NCBI GenBank assembly: GCA_015680685.1
Contig: MNCI01005397.1
Coordinates: 3,636 to 27,142 of the forward strand
Direction: 5' to 3'
Source of the DNA: Gnetum montanum
Taxonomy: Eukaryota; Streptophyta; Gnetopsida; Gnetales; Gnetaceae
DNA length: 23,507 nucleotides
The notes under the pieces are model-generated. The model was not told the origin of the DNA, ran no database searches, and worked only from the letters and a program-made list of their open reading frames with translations. This document shows positions 16,924-23,507 of the stretch, piece after piece; position 1 is the first letter of the stretch; the number at the start of each line of letters is the position of its first letter. The position numbers were made by a program, and so were the translations under genes.

Positions 16924-19140
16924 TTAAACCAGCCCCACTCGTTCAAGCCGAAGTGGGGGTGGGGTCGAGCACCTAAATTTGTTCCGAATAAGCAGAGAAT
17001 GCAGTTTTTTGGGGTTACGCCAGCAAGAGATGACATCTGGAATGACGTCTTTGAATGTCGGATCTTTTTGCCGAGGCCGATTCAGTATAGGGTTTAGAAG
17101 TGCCCTCACGTTCAAGGATTTGGTCGAAGGACTAAAATCCATTTTGAAGACGAGAAGGGCCCGAATCCTACGGACGTCATGCTTTTGTTGAACTCTTTCC
17201 AGAAGAGATTTACGTGAAGCAGCAGGAACCAAGCCGAAACATTTGAACAGCAACCGTGAAGGATAGCCACGAGCCCGAAGTCTGAAAAAGAGTTGTCTCC
17301 GAATCTGTTGAAGATCACCAAGGCAGGATTCTCTAAGCAGGTACCGTTTCAGCTCCGCGATAATGAAAGCCTTCTTCTGGTGGAATGGATGCCAAGAGGA
17401 GAAGGGGAAGGGGATGTACTGATATGTGTTCAAAGGTTTTTGGTAACACTTGGTAGACAAAATACCAGTGTTAACAAATTGAGAACCTTTGAAAAAAGTA
17501 ACATCCAAAATATTAATCGTGGAGTCGGAAATGGTTGGGGTAATGTTTATGGAAGAGTAAACATTACCATACCTTTCAAGTAAGGTACGAAGGGAATCCT
17601 CAGAGCCACTCCAAATGCCAAAAGCATCATCGATAAACCTCTTAAAATAAAGAAGGTTATCTGAACCAGGAGCAACGAAAACATGCTTTTCCAAATGACA
17701 CAGAAAAAGACATGCGTAGACAACTACAAAGTTGCTACCCATGGCAGTGCCTCTGGTTTGTTTGTAAACTACCCCATTGAATTCAAGGTAGTGTTCTCGA
17801 AGAACGAAGGCAGAGAGTTGCATGATGGCATTGCTGTACATTGACTGCAAAGGGATCGGGTTTGCAGTGAAGTATTCATCAACCATTTCCTGGAGAGCCT
17901 GAAGACCTTGATCCGTGGGAATGCTAGGATACAAAGACTCTACATCAAATTTAAATAGAAGTACATTTTGAGGTAGAGATCTAGCATGAAGGTCTCGGAT
18001 CAAGGCGGAGGAATCTAGAAGGTGGTTAGGTTGACTGCAAAGGATAGGGAACAGCAAGAAATGGAGCAGGCGAGAAGCAGGTTCAAGGAAGTAGCCCTTA
18101 TAAGAACAAATTGGGCGTCCAACCATGATGGGTTTATAAATTTTAGGGATGATGTAGAAATTGCAAGGTTTACGAACCTTGTTCTGTAACAAAACATCCT
18201 TAAAACGAAGAAGCTTCTTCGGAAAACGGTCGATGATTGCAAGAAGTCGGAGACGAAGAGGGTCCCATGGAACGGAGTCGACTCGATGGTAGATATTTGA
18301 ATCTGAAAGCTGCCGAGTAGCTTCAGATAGGTACCAGCTGGAATCCAGAACACAAACACCCAAATTCTTGTCAGCAGGATGAATCACAATGCTACGGTCT
18401 TTCCGGAGACAACGGAGAGCACCAAGCAAGCGTCTCGGTAGCATGGGTCTTTTACGGACATCGAGGGAAGAGAGAGCAGTTTCAAGGGACTCAAGCCCAG
18501 AACGAATGCAAGTTTCAAGATCTGCATTCCAACTGCCAGGAGGGGGATTCCAACCATTAGAACGGTGAATTTTTATTTTAGCTAGATGAATAGCATGTAA
18601 AAATTCAGAAGAAGAAGACGAAATGTCTTCTGATTTATTCTTAAAGAAATTACGCAATCGCAGAAGGTGAGAGAATGCAGTAAATTCATTAAGAATAGCT
18701 ATTTTATCCATGGGAGGGGGGCAAGGGATAAATTTTAAACCGTGGCCCAGAAGTTTCGTTTTGTTTGCCGAGAGAGTGCGAGAAGAAAAATTATGTACGG
18801 CGAAGTTCGAAAGGCGATTTTCGACTTCGCGGACGGTTTTTCTGGCGAAGAGCAAACGTGCGTAAGCTTTTTGGTCAAGCGCTGGTAACCAAAAAGTCAA
18901 CCTAGAACGTACCGGGGGTTTCTGCGCTAGAGGTGTAAAATTTGAAGGGAGGAGGGTTCGGGCGATGGTGCAGATAGAGCAAAAGGAAGAATGGACGGGG
19001 GGTTGTTTAGGGTAGATGTTAAAATACAAAGCCCAAAGACAACGGTGATGGAGGTTTGAAAGCAAGGGAGAGGGGTACTGGGGGTCATGTGGGGCCCAGC
19101 CCGTTAATTTTGGGCTAGGCCAGATGGGTTTAAAGACCCG
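16924..19140 (-). CDS. Penelope-like reverse transcriptase, copy E1 (uninterrupted frame, no GIY-YIG)
   Basis: The only unbroken RT frame in the window. It is open from 19140, just after an in-frame TGA, to the stop at 16924-16926. The first plain start-like codon is TTG at 19065, giving 713 residues, but entry by -1 frameshifting from ORF1 at 19128-19134 is more likely. Numbered from that TTG: IVIHPADK at about 226-233, PKIYK 307-311, motif A FKFDVESLYPSI with Asp374, GTAMG 439-443, FIDD 477-480, NILDVTFF 518-525, and a conserved thumb/linker WRNPKKLHSLLIRNKF near 682-697. A GIY-YIG endonuclease, usual in canonical Penelope, is absent. Oddities: PKIHK has become PKIYK, FTFD has become FKFD, and a conserved Cys near residue 18 is Tyr, so activity is uncertain. 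Confidence 0.85.
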   Translation of the reverse strand, partial: RVFKPIWPSPKLTGWAPHDPQYPSPLLSNLHHRCLWALYFNIYPKQPPVHSSFCSICTIARTLLPSNFTPLAQKPPVRSRLTFWLPALDQKAYARLLFARKTVREVENRLSNFAVHNFSSRTLSANKTKLLGHGLKFIPCPPPMDKIAILNEFTAFSHLLRLRNFFKNKSEDISSSSSEFLHAIHLAKIKIHRSNGWNPPPGSWNADLETCIRSGLESLETALSSLDVRKRPMLPRRLLGALRCLRKDRSIVIHPADKNLGVCVLDSSWYLSEATRQLSDSNIYHRVDSVPWDPLRLRLLAIIDRFPKKLLRFKDVLLQNKVRKPCNFYIIPKIYKPIMVGRPICSYKGYFLEPASRLLHFLLFPILCSQPNHLLDSSALIRDLHARSLPQNVLLFKFDVESLYPSIPTDQGLQALQEMVDEYFTANPIPLQSMYSNAIMQLSAFVLREHYLEFNGVVYKQTRGTAMGSNFVVVYACLFLCHLEKHVFVAPGSDNLLYFKRFIDDAFGIWSGSEDSLRTLLERYGNVYSSINITPTISDSTINILDVTFFKGSQFVNTGILSTKCYQKPLNTYQYIPFPFSSWHPFHQKKAFIIAELKRYLLRESCLGDLQQIRRQLFFRLRARGYPSRLLFKCFGLVPAASRKSLLERVQQKHDVRRIRALLVFKMDFSPSTKSLNVRALLNPILNRPRQKDPTFKDVIPDVISCWRNPKKLHSLLIRNKFRCSTPPPLRLERVGLV
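19093..19134 (-). promoter_or_regulatory. Putative -1 ribosomal frameshift signal, copy E1
   Basis: TTTAAAC (19128-19134), spacer 19122-19127 and a 10-bp hairpin (19112-19121 with 19093-19102). One C-to-T change on the 5' strand turns a C-G pair into U-G, so the stem is kept. The ORF1 stop TAA is in the loop (19104-19106). Confidence 0.78.
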
Positions 19141-20703
19141 TCAGAATTGTCCTGTTGACAAACAACGTTATGACAATAAAAACAAAAATTCATTGCATCG
19201 CTGTCATCCCCCAGGGAAGAAGACCCACTGCTGATGGTCATGGCGGCAGAGGCTGGGGCGGCGGCAGCAGCGGCGGAGGTGGCGGCAGCTGCGACGGCGG
19301 AGGCGTTGCCCGAAGCAGTGGAAACAGATCCGAAGGGCGGCGCAGAACGCGGTCTGATCGTGGTGGTTGCGGGATAGAGGGCTGCGTCGTCGATGACGGA
19401 GGCGGAGTAGCAGGCGACGGAGCAGAACGCGGTGGAGTTTGAGGCACAGGAGCAGGTCACGGGCAGTGAGAGAAACGTCCAGATCAAGGGGGTCCTGTGC
19501 TGAAAACACTAGATCGCGGGCCAAAACTGAAGGAATCAGGGAAGAAACCCTCGGATCTGAAACCCTTAGATCTGTGAAAAGCACGACCGCTCCTGCCAGA
19601 ACTATGAGAAGAGAGGCCTCTGTCTCTGGCACATCCGCGGAGACCCGAGGGGCCTCCAACCTAGCCACAGCTGCCAGATCTGCCCTCTACGCGGCCAGAA
19701 AAAAATCTGTTTTCTCTGTTTTCCTTGCTGTGAGCTGAAGGGCCCCGATCGTCTACAGCGGAGGACTGTCTGCGGCTGTGGCTGCGACCACGGTTACCAG
19801 AAGGAGCACCGCGATTGCCGTGATTGCTAGGAGGAGCGCCGCGACTGACACCTGAATCATCTCTGTGCGAGAAAACAGAACCTGCACCAAAACAAAAACC
19901 AGAACCAAAAGAACCCGAATTTTTCAAATCTGCAGAACCAAACGGATTGTTATGGGAACNTTGCTGTTTTTGTTGCCGTTTTTGAGGCTTGGAATTTTTG
20001 GAAGAGTGCTGCTGCTGTTTTTGATGCTGGGACTTGGCAATTTTTGAATTTTTTCGAACATTTTGAACATTTTGAGATTGCTGCCCAGCAGCTTGGTTTG
20101 GCCGAAAAGAGAAGTTCTGGGGCACAAATCCCAAATCTTTGAGCCATACCCCAAATTGTTGGAAGGTGGCACCCCATTCTTGGTGCACTGTCTCCCTACA
20201 AACTTCTTTGATTATTGGAAGAGGATCCAACCTATCGGCCTCTGCTTCGGCAGTGGAAGCAACGAATTTTTGCTGCTCCTTTGCTTTTCTGCGAGCTTCC
20301 TTTTCAACGTCAAAATGAAGACGTTCATTGAGAAAGGCTTCCTCCAATCTCTTGGTGCAGGCTTGCATCAGCGCCTGCTGAAAAGCAGGGGGCTGTTGAA
20401 TGCATGAAATGCATTCAAGCAATTTCTAGATAGCATCATGAGGAAAGGCGTCCCTCCGTTGCCAATGCTCCTCAACAGAAATCGATTCAGCACGAATATA
20501 GACTTCCTGAAGCCTAAGGTTGTGCTCCACCTGCAAAGAAGAAAATTCTTTTTGAAGGAGATCATCCCCCTTGGGAGAGGATGCCTTCAATTTAGGGGCT
20601 TTCGCCCTAAGGGAATGAACCAATAATCTCTCACCATGAAGTTGTTCGATTTTTTCCTTCATCCGTTCCGCACGATCGGTGGCTGCAATGAGTTTACGAA
20701 AAT
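19104..20703 (-). pseudogene. ORF1 3' block of copy E1 (codon 138 to end, with gap and deletion)
   Basis: Resumes at codon 138 (FRKLI) after a telomeric tract and runs to TAA 19104-19106. An N at 19960 marks a place where about 142 nt present in copy E2 (15189-15330, coding the Gln-rich part) are missing. A deletion of roughly 40 nt near 19350 removes the end of the Pro-rich part and puts the last segment out of frame with the upstream part. The C-terminal piece keeps the Ala/Ser-rich run and FCFYC in place of FCFDC. With the upstream telomeric stop, no full ORF1 can be made from this unit. Confidence 0.75.
19960..19960. other. Ambiguous base (N), likely a collapsed assembly gap
   Basis: A single N separates ORF1 sequence that in copy E2 is about 142 nt apart. 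The missing part codes for the Gln/Asn-rich run, a low-complexity stretch prone to assembly failure. Gap and true deletion cannot be told apart here. Confidence 0.8.
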
Positions 20704-20740
20704 CCTAAACCCTAAGAACCCTAAACCCTAAACCCTAAAC
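20704..20740 (-). repeat. Telomeric repeat tract, TTTAGGG on minus strand (copy E1, inner)
   Basis: Plus-strand CCTAAA, CCCTAAGAA, then three CCCTAAA units, one fewer than in the sister tracts. The ORF1 borders are the same as at 10669-10712 and 21999-22041: it joins codon 138 on one side and codon 306 on the other. On the sense strand the first telomeric bases create an in-frame TAG directly after codon 306. Confidence 0.95.
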
Positions 20741-21512
20741 TTCTTTGATTGTTGGAAGAGGATCCAACCTATCGGCCTCTGCTTCAGCAGCGGAAGCAGC
20801 AACTTTTTGCTGCTCCTTTGCTTTTCTGCGAGCTTCCTTTTCAACGTCAAAATGAAGACGTTCATTGAGGAAGGCTTCCTCCAATCTCTTGGTGTAGGCT
20901 TGCATCAGCGCCTGCTGAAAAGCAGGGGGCTGTAGAATGCATGAAATGCATTCAACCAATTTCTGGATAGCATCATGAGGAAAGGCGTCCCTCCGTTGCC
21001 GATGCTCCTCAACAGAAATTGATTTAGCATGAATATAGACTTCCTGAAGCCTAAGCTTGTGCTCCGCCTGCAAATAAGAAAATTTTTTTTGAAGGAGATC
21101 ATCCCCCTTGGGAGAGGATGCCTTCAATTTAGGGGCTTTCGCCCTAAGGAAATGAACCAATAATCTCTCACCGTGAAGTTGTTCAATTGTTTCCTTCGTC
21201 CGTTCCGCACGATCGGTGGCTGCGATGAGTTTACGAAAACCCTTTGCAGTAGCTTTAATCATTTCCTCCAAGATCGGAGGAACAGAGGGATCGTTGGAGG
21301 TTGACGGACCGGTAGAACCAACTTCGAAGAGTCTTTGAAGAAGTTCTTGGCATTGAATTTGTGATGCCTCAAGTTTAGATCGGAGATCATCGGCATCATG
21401 CTTTGACTTGTTGAAAGCTTCCAAGAAAGTTTCAACGAAGCCAAAGGAAGTCTCGTTCGCTGGTCGGTTGCCGAGAGAGGGATCTGTTGAAGGATTCCTT
21501 TCCCGATCCGGT
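20741..21512 (-). pseudogene. ORF1 fragment of copy E1 (about codon 50 to 306)
   Basis: Begins inside the N-terminal Ser/Pro-rich part (NPSTDPS region) without a start codon and ends at codon 306 against a telomeric tract. It carries the whole charged helical region in an open frame, but has no native start. It joins the neighbouring fragment at about 21512 through a short shared purine-rich sequence. Confidence 0.8.
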
Positions 21513-21998
21513 GAAGAGGATCCAAGCTATCGGCCTCTGCTTCGGCAGTAGAAGTAGCGAATTTTTGTTGCTCCTTTGCTTTTCTGCGAGCTTCCTTTTC
21601 AATGTCAAAATGAAGACGTTCATTGAGGAAGGCTTCCTCCAATCTCTTGGTGCAGGCTTGCATCAGCGCCTGCTGAAAAGCAAGGGGCTGTTGAATGCAT
21701 GAAATGCATTCAACCAATTTTTGGATAGCATCATGAGGAAAGGCGTCCCTCCGTTGCCGATGCTCCTCAACAGAAATCGATTCAGCACGAATATAGTCTT
21801 CCTGAAGCCTAAGGTTGTGCTCCGCCTGCAAAGAAGAAAATTCTTTTTGAAGGAGATCATCCCCCTTGGGAGAGGATGCCTTCAATTTAGGGGCTTTCGC
21901 CCTAAGGGAATGAACCAATAATCTCTCACTGTGAAGTTGTTCAATTTTTTCCTTCGTCCGTTCTGCACAATCGGTGGCTGCGATGAGTTTACGAAAAT
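21513..21998 (-). pseudogene. ORF1 fragment of copy E1 (codon 138 to about 300)
   Basis: Starts at codon 138 after a telomeric tract and ends near DSLDPL, where it is fused out of frame to the N-terminal region of another ORF1 copy. The fusion (21505-21525) reads GATCCGGTGAAGAGGATCC, combining the GATCCGGTGGAG and GGAAGAGGATCC contexts of the intact gene. It is a remnant, not a functional gene. Confidence 0.8.
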
Positions 21999-22041
21999 CC
22001 TAAACCCTAAGAACCCTAAACCCTAAACCCTAAACCCTAAA
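21999..22041 (-). repeat. Telomeric repeat tract, TTTAGGG on minus strand (copy E1, outer)
   Basis: Plus-strand CCTAAA, CCCTAAGAA, then four CCCTAAA units. The borders and the position of the 9-base variant equal those at 10669-10712 and 20704-20740. Confidence 0.95.
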
Positions 22042-22957
22042 CTTCTTTGATTGTTGGAAGAGGATCCAACCTATCGGTCTCTGCTTCGGCAGCGGAAGCA
22101 GCAAATTTTTGCTGCTCCTTTGCTTTTCTGCGAGCTTCCTTTTCAACGTCAAAATGAAGACGTTCATTGAGGAAGGCTTCCTCCAATCTCTTGGTGTAGG
22201 CTTGCATCAGCACCTGTTGAAAAGTAGGGGGCTGTTGAATGCATGAAATGCATTCAACCAATTTCTGGATAGCATCATGAGGAAAGGCGTCCCTCCGTTG
22301 CCGATGCTCCTCAACAGAAATTGATTCAGCATGAATATAGACTTCCTGAAGCCTAAGCTTGTCCTCTGCCTGCAAATAAGAAAATTCTTTTTGAAGGAGA
22401 TCATCCCCCTTGGGAGAGGATGCCTTCAATTTAGGGGCTTTCGCCCTAAGGGAATGAACCAATAATCTTTCACCGTGAAGTTGTTCGATTTTTTCCTTCT
22501 TCCGTTCCGCACGATCAGTGGCTGCGATGAGTTTATGAAAACCCTTTGCAGCAGCTTTAATCATTTCCTCCAAGATCGGAGGAACAGAGGGATCGTTGGA
22601 GGTGGATGGACCGGTAGAACCAACTTCGGAGAGTCTTTGAAGAAGTTCTTGGCATTGAATTTGTGATGCCTCAAGTTTAGATCGGAGATCATCAGCATCA
22701 CTCTTTGACTTGTTGAAAGATTCCAAGAAAGTTTCAACGAAGCCAAAGGGAGTCTCGTTCTCTGGTCGGTTGCCGAGAGAGGGATCTTTTGAAGGATTCC
22801 TTTCCCGATCCGGTGGAGAGTCCAGCATTCGAGAACGCTTCCGTGATGAGCTAGCGAGTAGACCTGAAGACACCTCTTGCTGAAAGGTAGCAAGGGGCGG
22901 AGCGTCAAAAGCAAAAGTTTACTGATTCGCAGAAGATTGCAGATCCGCTGAGCTCAT
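22042..22957 (-). pseudogene. ORF1 5' block of copy E1 (codons 1 to 306, nonsense at codon 13)
   Basis: ATG at 22955-22957; codon 13 is TAA at 22919-22921 where other copies have CAA. A downstream in-frame ATG at 22871-22873 opens 278 codons that end in the TAG made by the telomeric tract (22037-22039). The segment covers the Ser/Pro-rich N-terminus and the charged helical region up to KEV. Confidence 0.8.
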
Positions 22958-23256
22958 CTTCCATCTGGCAACAAGATAAACAAAAAATTTTGGGGTTGTA
23001 AGCTGAAAAATTTTTGTGGTGATCTTGTGCGGCAGGCGGAAGTACGGTTGGGAAAATGGAAGGAGGAAAGCAGAGGAAAATGCTTAATGGAACAGAAGAA
23101 GAAAAAGGCTCTAAAATAACATGAACACTTCAATGTATCGAACACACAACATTTTCGGGGAGTCTCACCCCTCTTCAGTATGTTTTCTGCGGTGAAATGT
23201 GCAAAGTTACAAGAGCCAAAGTGCTCAATTTAAAGATCCCAACTTGACCGGTTAAA
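22958..23256 (-). other. Retroelement leader region of copy E1
   Basis: Full-length leader between the rightmost tail-repeat array and the ORF1 ATG, in the standard order. A 63-codon frame (22954-23145) crosses the pyrimidine-rich tract but shows no recognisable family and overlaps the RNA motif. Confidence 0.65.
23111..23187 (-). ncRNA. Hammerhead-ribozyme-like motif, copy E1 leader
   Basis: Core CTGAAGA at 23172-23178, helix II at 23157-23171 and GAAA at 23153-23156; predicted cut between 23123 and 23122. One substitution in helix III (U to G opposite A) introduces a mismatch not seen in the other copies. Confidence 0.5.
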
Positions 23257-23507
23257 TTTAAAAATTGGAAAATGCCCAACCTAGAAAATTAAAAATTGGA
23301 AAATGCCCAACTTAGAAAATTAAAAATTGGAAAATGCCCAACTTAGAAAATTAAAAAATTGGAAAATGCCCAACTTAGAAAATTAAATTTAAAAATTGGA
23401 AAATGCCCACCTTAGAAAATTAAAAAATTGGAAAATGCCCAACTTAGAAAATTAAAAAATTGGAAAATTCCCAACTTAGAAAATTAAAAAATTGGAAAAT
23501 GCCCAAC
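23257..23507 (-). repeat. 31-bp tail repeat array of an upstream copy (at least 8 units)
   Basis: At least eight units of the tail repeat reach the window edge, so the array is longer than seen. Several units are 32 bp through an extra A. Near 23385 the sequence TTAAATTTAAAAATTGG recurs inside the array; elsewhere it occurs only at the array's leader-side border. This suggests that two arrays were joined or that the border was duplicated. Confidence 0.9.

Larger units (their letters stand above)
16764..23256 (-). mobile_element. Copy E1, composite unit with intact RT and two telomeric tracts in ORF1
   Basis: In sense order: leader (22958-23256), ORF1 codons 1-306 (22957 to 22042), telomeric tract, ORF1 from codon 138 to about 300 (21998 to 21513), a direct junction to ORF1 from about codon 50 to 306 (21512 to 20741), a second telomeric tract, ORF1 from codon 138 to the end (20703 to 19104), frameshift signal, RT and tail repeats. 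The hammerhead-to-hammerhead span is 6,490 nt. The two telomere-bearing segments share all borders, so one was made from the other by duplication. Confidence 0.8.

Noticed and set aside
16924-19140. Group II intron, LINE or LTR-retrotransposon reverse transcriptase
   Set aside because: The IVIRPADK, PKIHK, GTAMGS and FKRFIDD blocks match PLEs. No integrase, RNase H, protease, LTR or apurinic endonuclease is seen.
19960-19960. True 142-nt deletion in copy E1 ORF1
   Set aside because: The N marks uncertainty in a low-complexity Gln-rich stretch, so a collapsed gap is as likely.
1-23507. Telomerase reverse transcriptase gene
   Set aside because: PLE RTs and telomerase RT are related, but no telomerase-specific N-terminal or T-motif region is recognisable and the gene is multicopy.

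Overview
The window is a head-to-tail tandem array of one retroelement family, transcribed from the minus strand, with short tracts of plant-type telomeric repeat (TTTAGGG/CCCTAAA) embedded in it. No host gene was recognised. The reverse transcriptase (RT) has the sequence hallmarks of Penelope-like elements (PLEs): an N-terminal IVIRPADK block, PKIHK, FDVESLYPSIPT, GTAMGS, FKRFIDD and NILDVTFFKG. No GIY-YIG endonuclease follows it. This fits the endonuclease-deficient, telomere-associated PLEs described from several eukaryotic kingdoms (Athena and Coprina types). The telomere unit and the pattern of C-to-T decay suggest a plant or green-lineage subtelomere. The species cannot be fixed from the window; a lycophyte or bryophyte is only a guess.

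Layout, right to left in the sense direction: the 3' tail of an upstream copy (23257-23507); copy E1 (about 16764-23256, intact RT frame, ORF1 rearranged and carrying two telomeric tracts); copy E2 (about 11928-16763, the plainest unit); copy E3 (about 5239-11927, ORF1 rearranged with two telomeric tracts in opposite orientations); copy E4 (about 489-5238); and the 5' start of copy E5 (1-488). The basic repeat unit is about 4.75-4.84 kb. E1 and E3 are 6.5-6.7 kb because of internal ORF1 duplications and telomeric tracts.

Each unit reads: leader of about 300 nt with a hammerhead-like RNA motif; ORF1 of about 730 codons (coiled coil, then Gln/Asn-rich, Arg/Gly/Ser-rich, Pro-rich and Ala/Ser-rich parts ending in a small Cys cluster); an apparent -1 ribosomal frameshift signal; the RT frame; then 3 to 8 copies of a 31-bp tail repeat that begins at the RT stop codon. 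The frameshift signal (heptamer TTTAAAC in the correct ORF1 phase, 6-nt spacer, 10-bp GC-rich hairpin with the ORF1 stop in its loop) is present in all four copies and leads exactly into the RT frame. This implies that RT is made as an ORF1-RT fusion.

The inferred life cycle is as follows. A transcript from the array would be cut into unit-length RNAs by the hammerhead-like motif. ORF1 protein and the frameshift fusion would be translated from it, and the RT would extend chromosome ends without an endonuclease. Every ORF1 copy is broken, mostly by nonsense changes from C to T in CAG codons, so the array is a decaying set in which only the E1 RT frame is uninterrupted.
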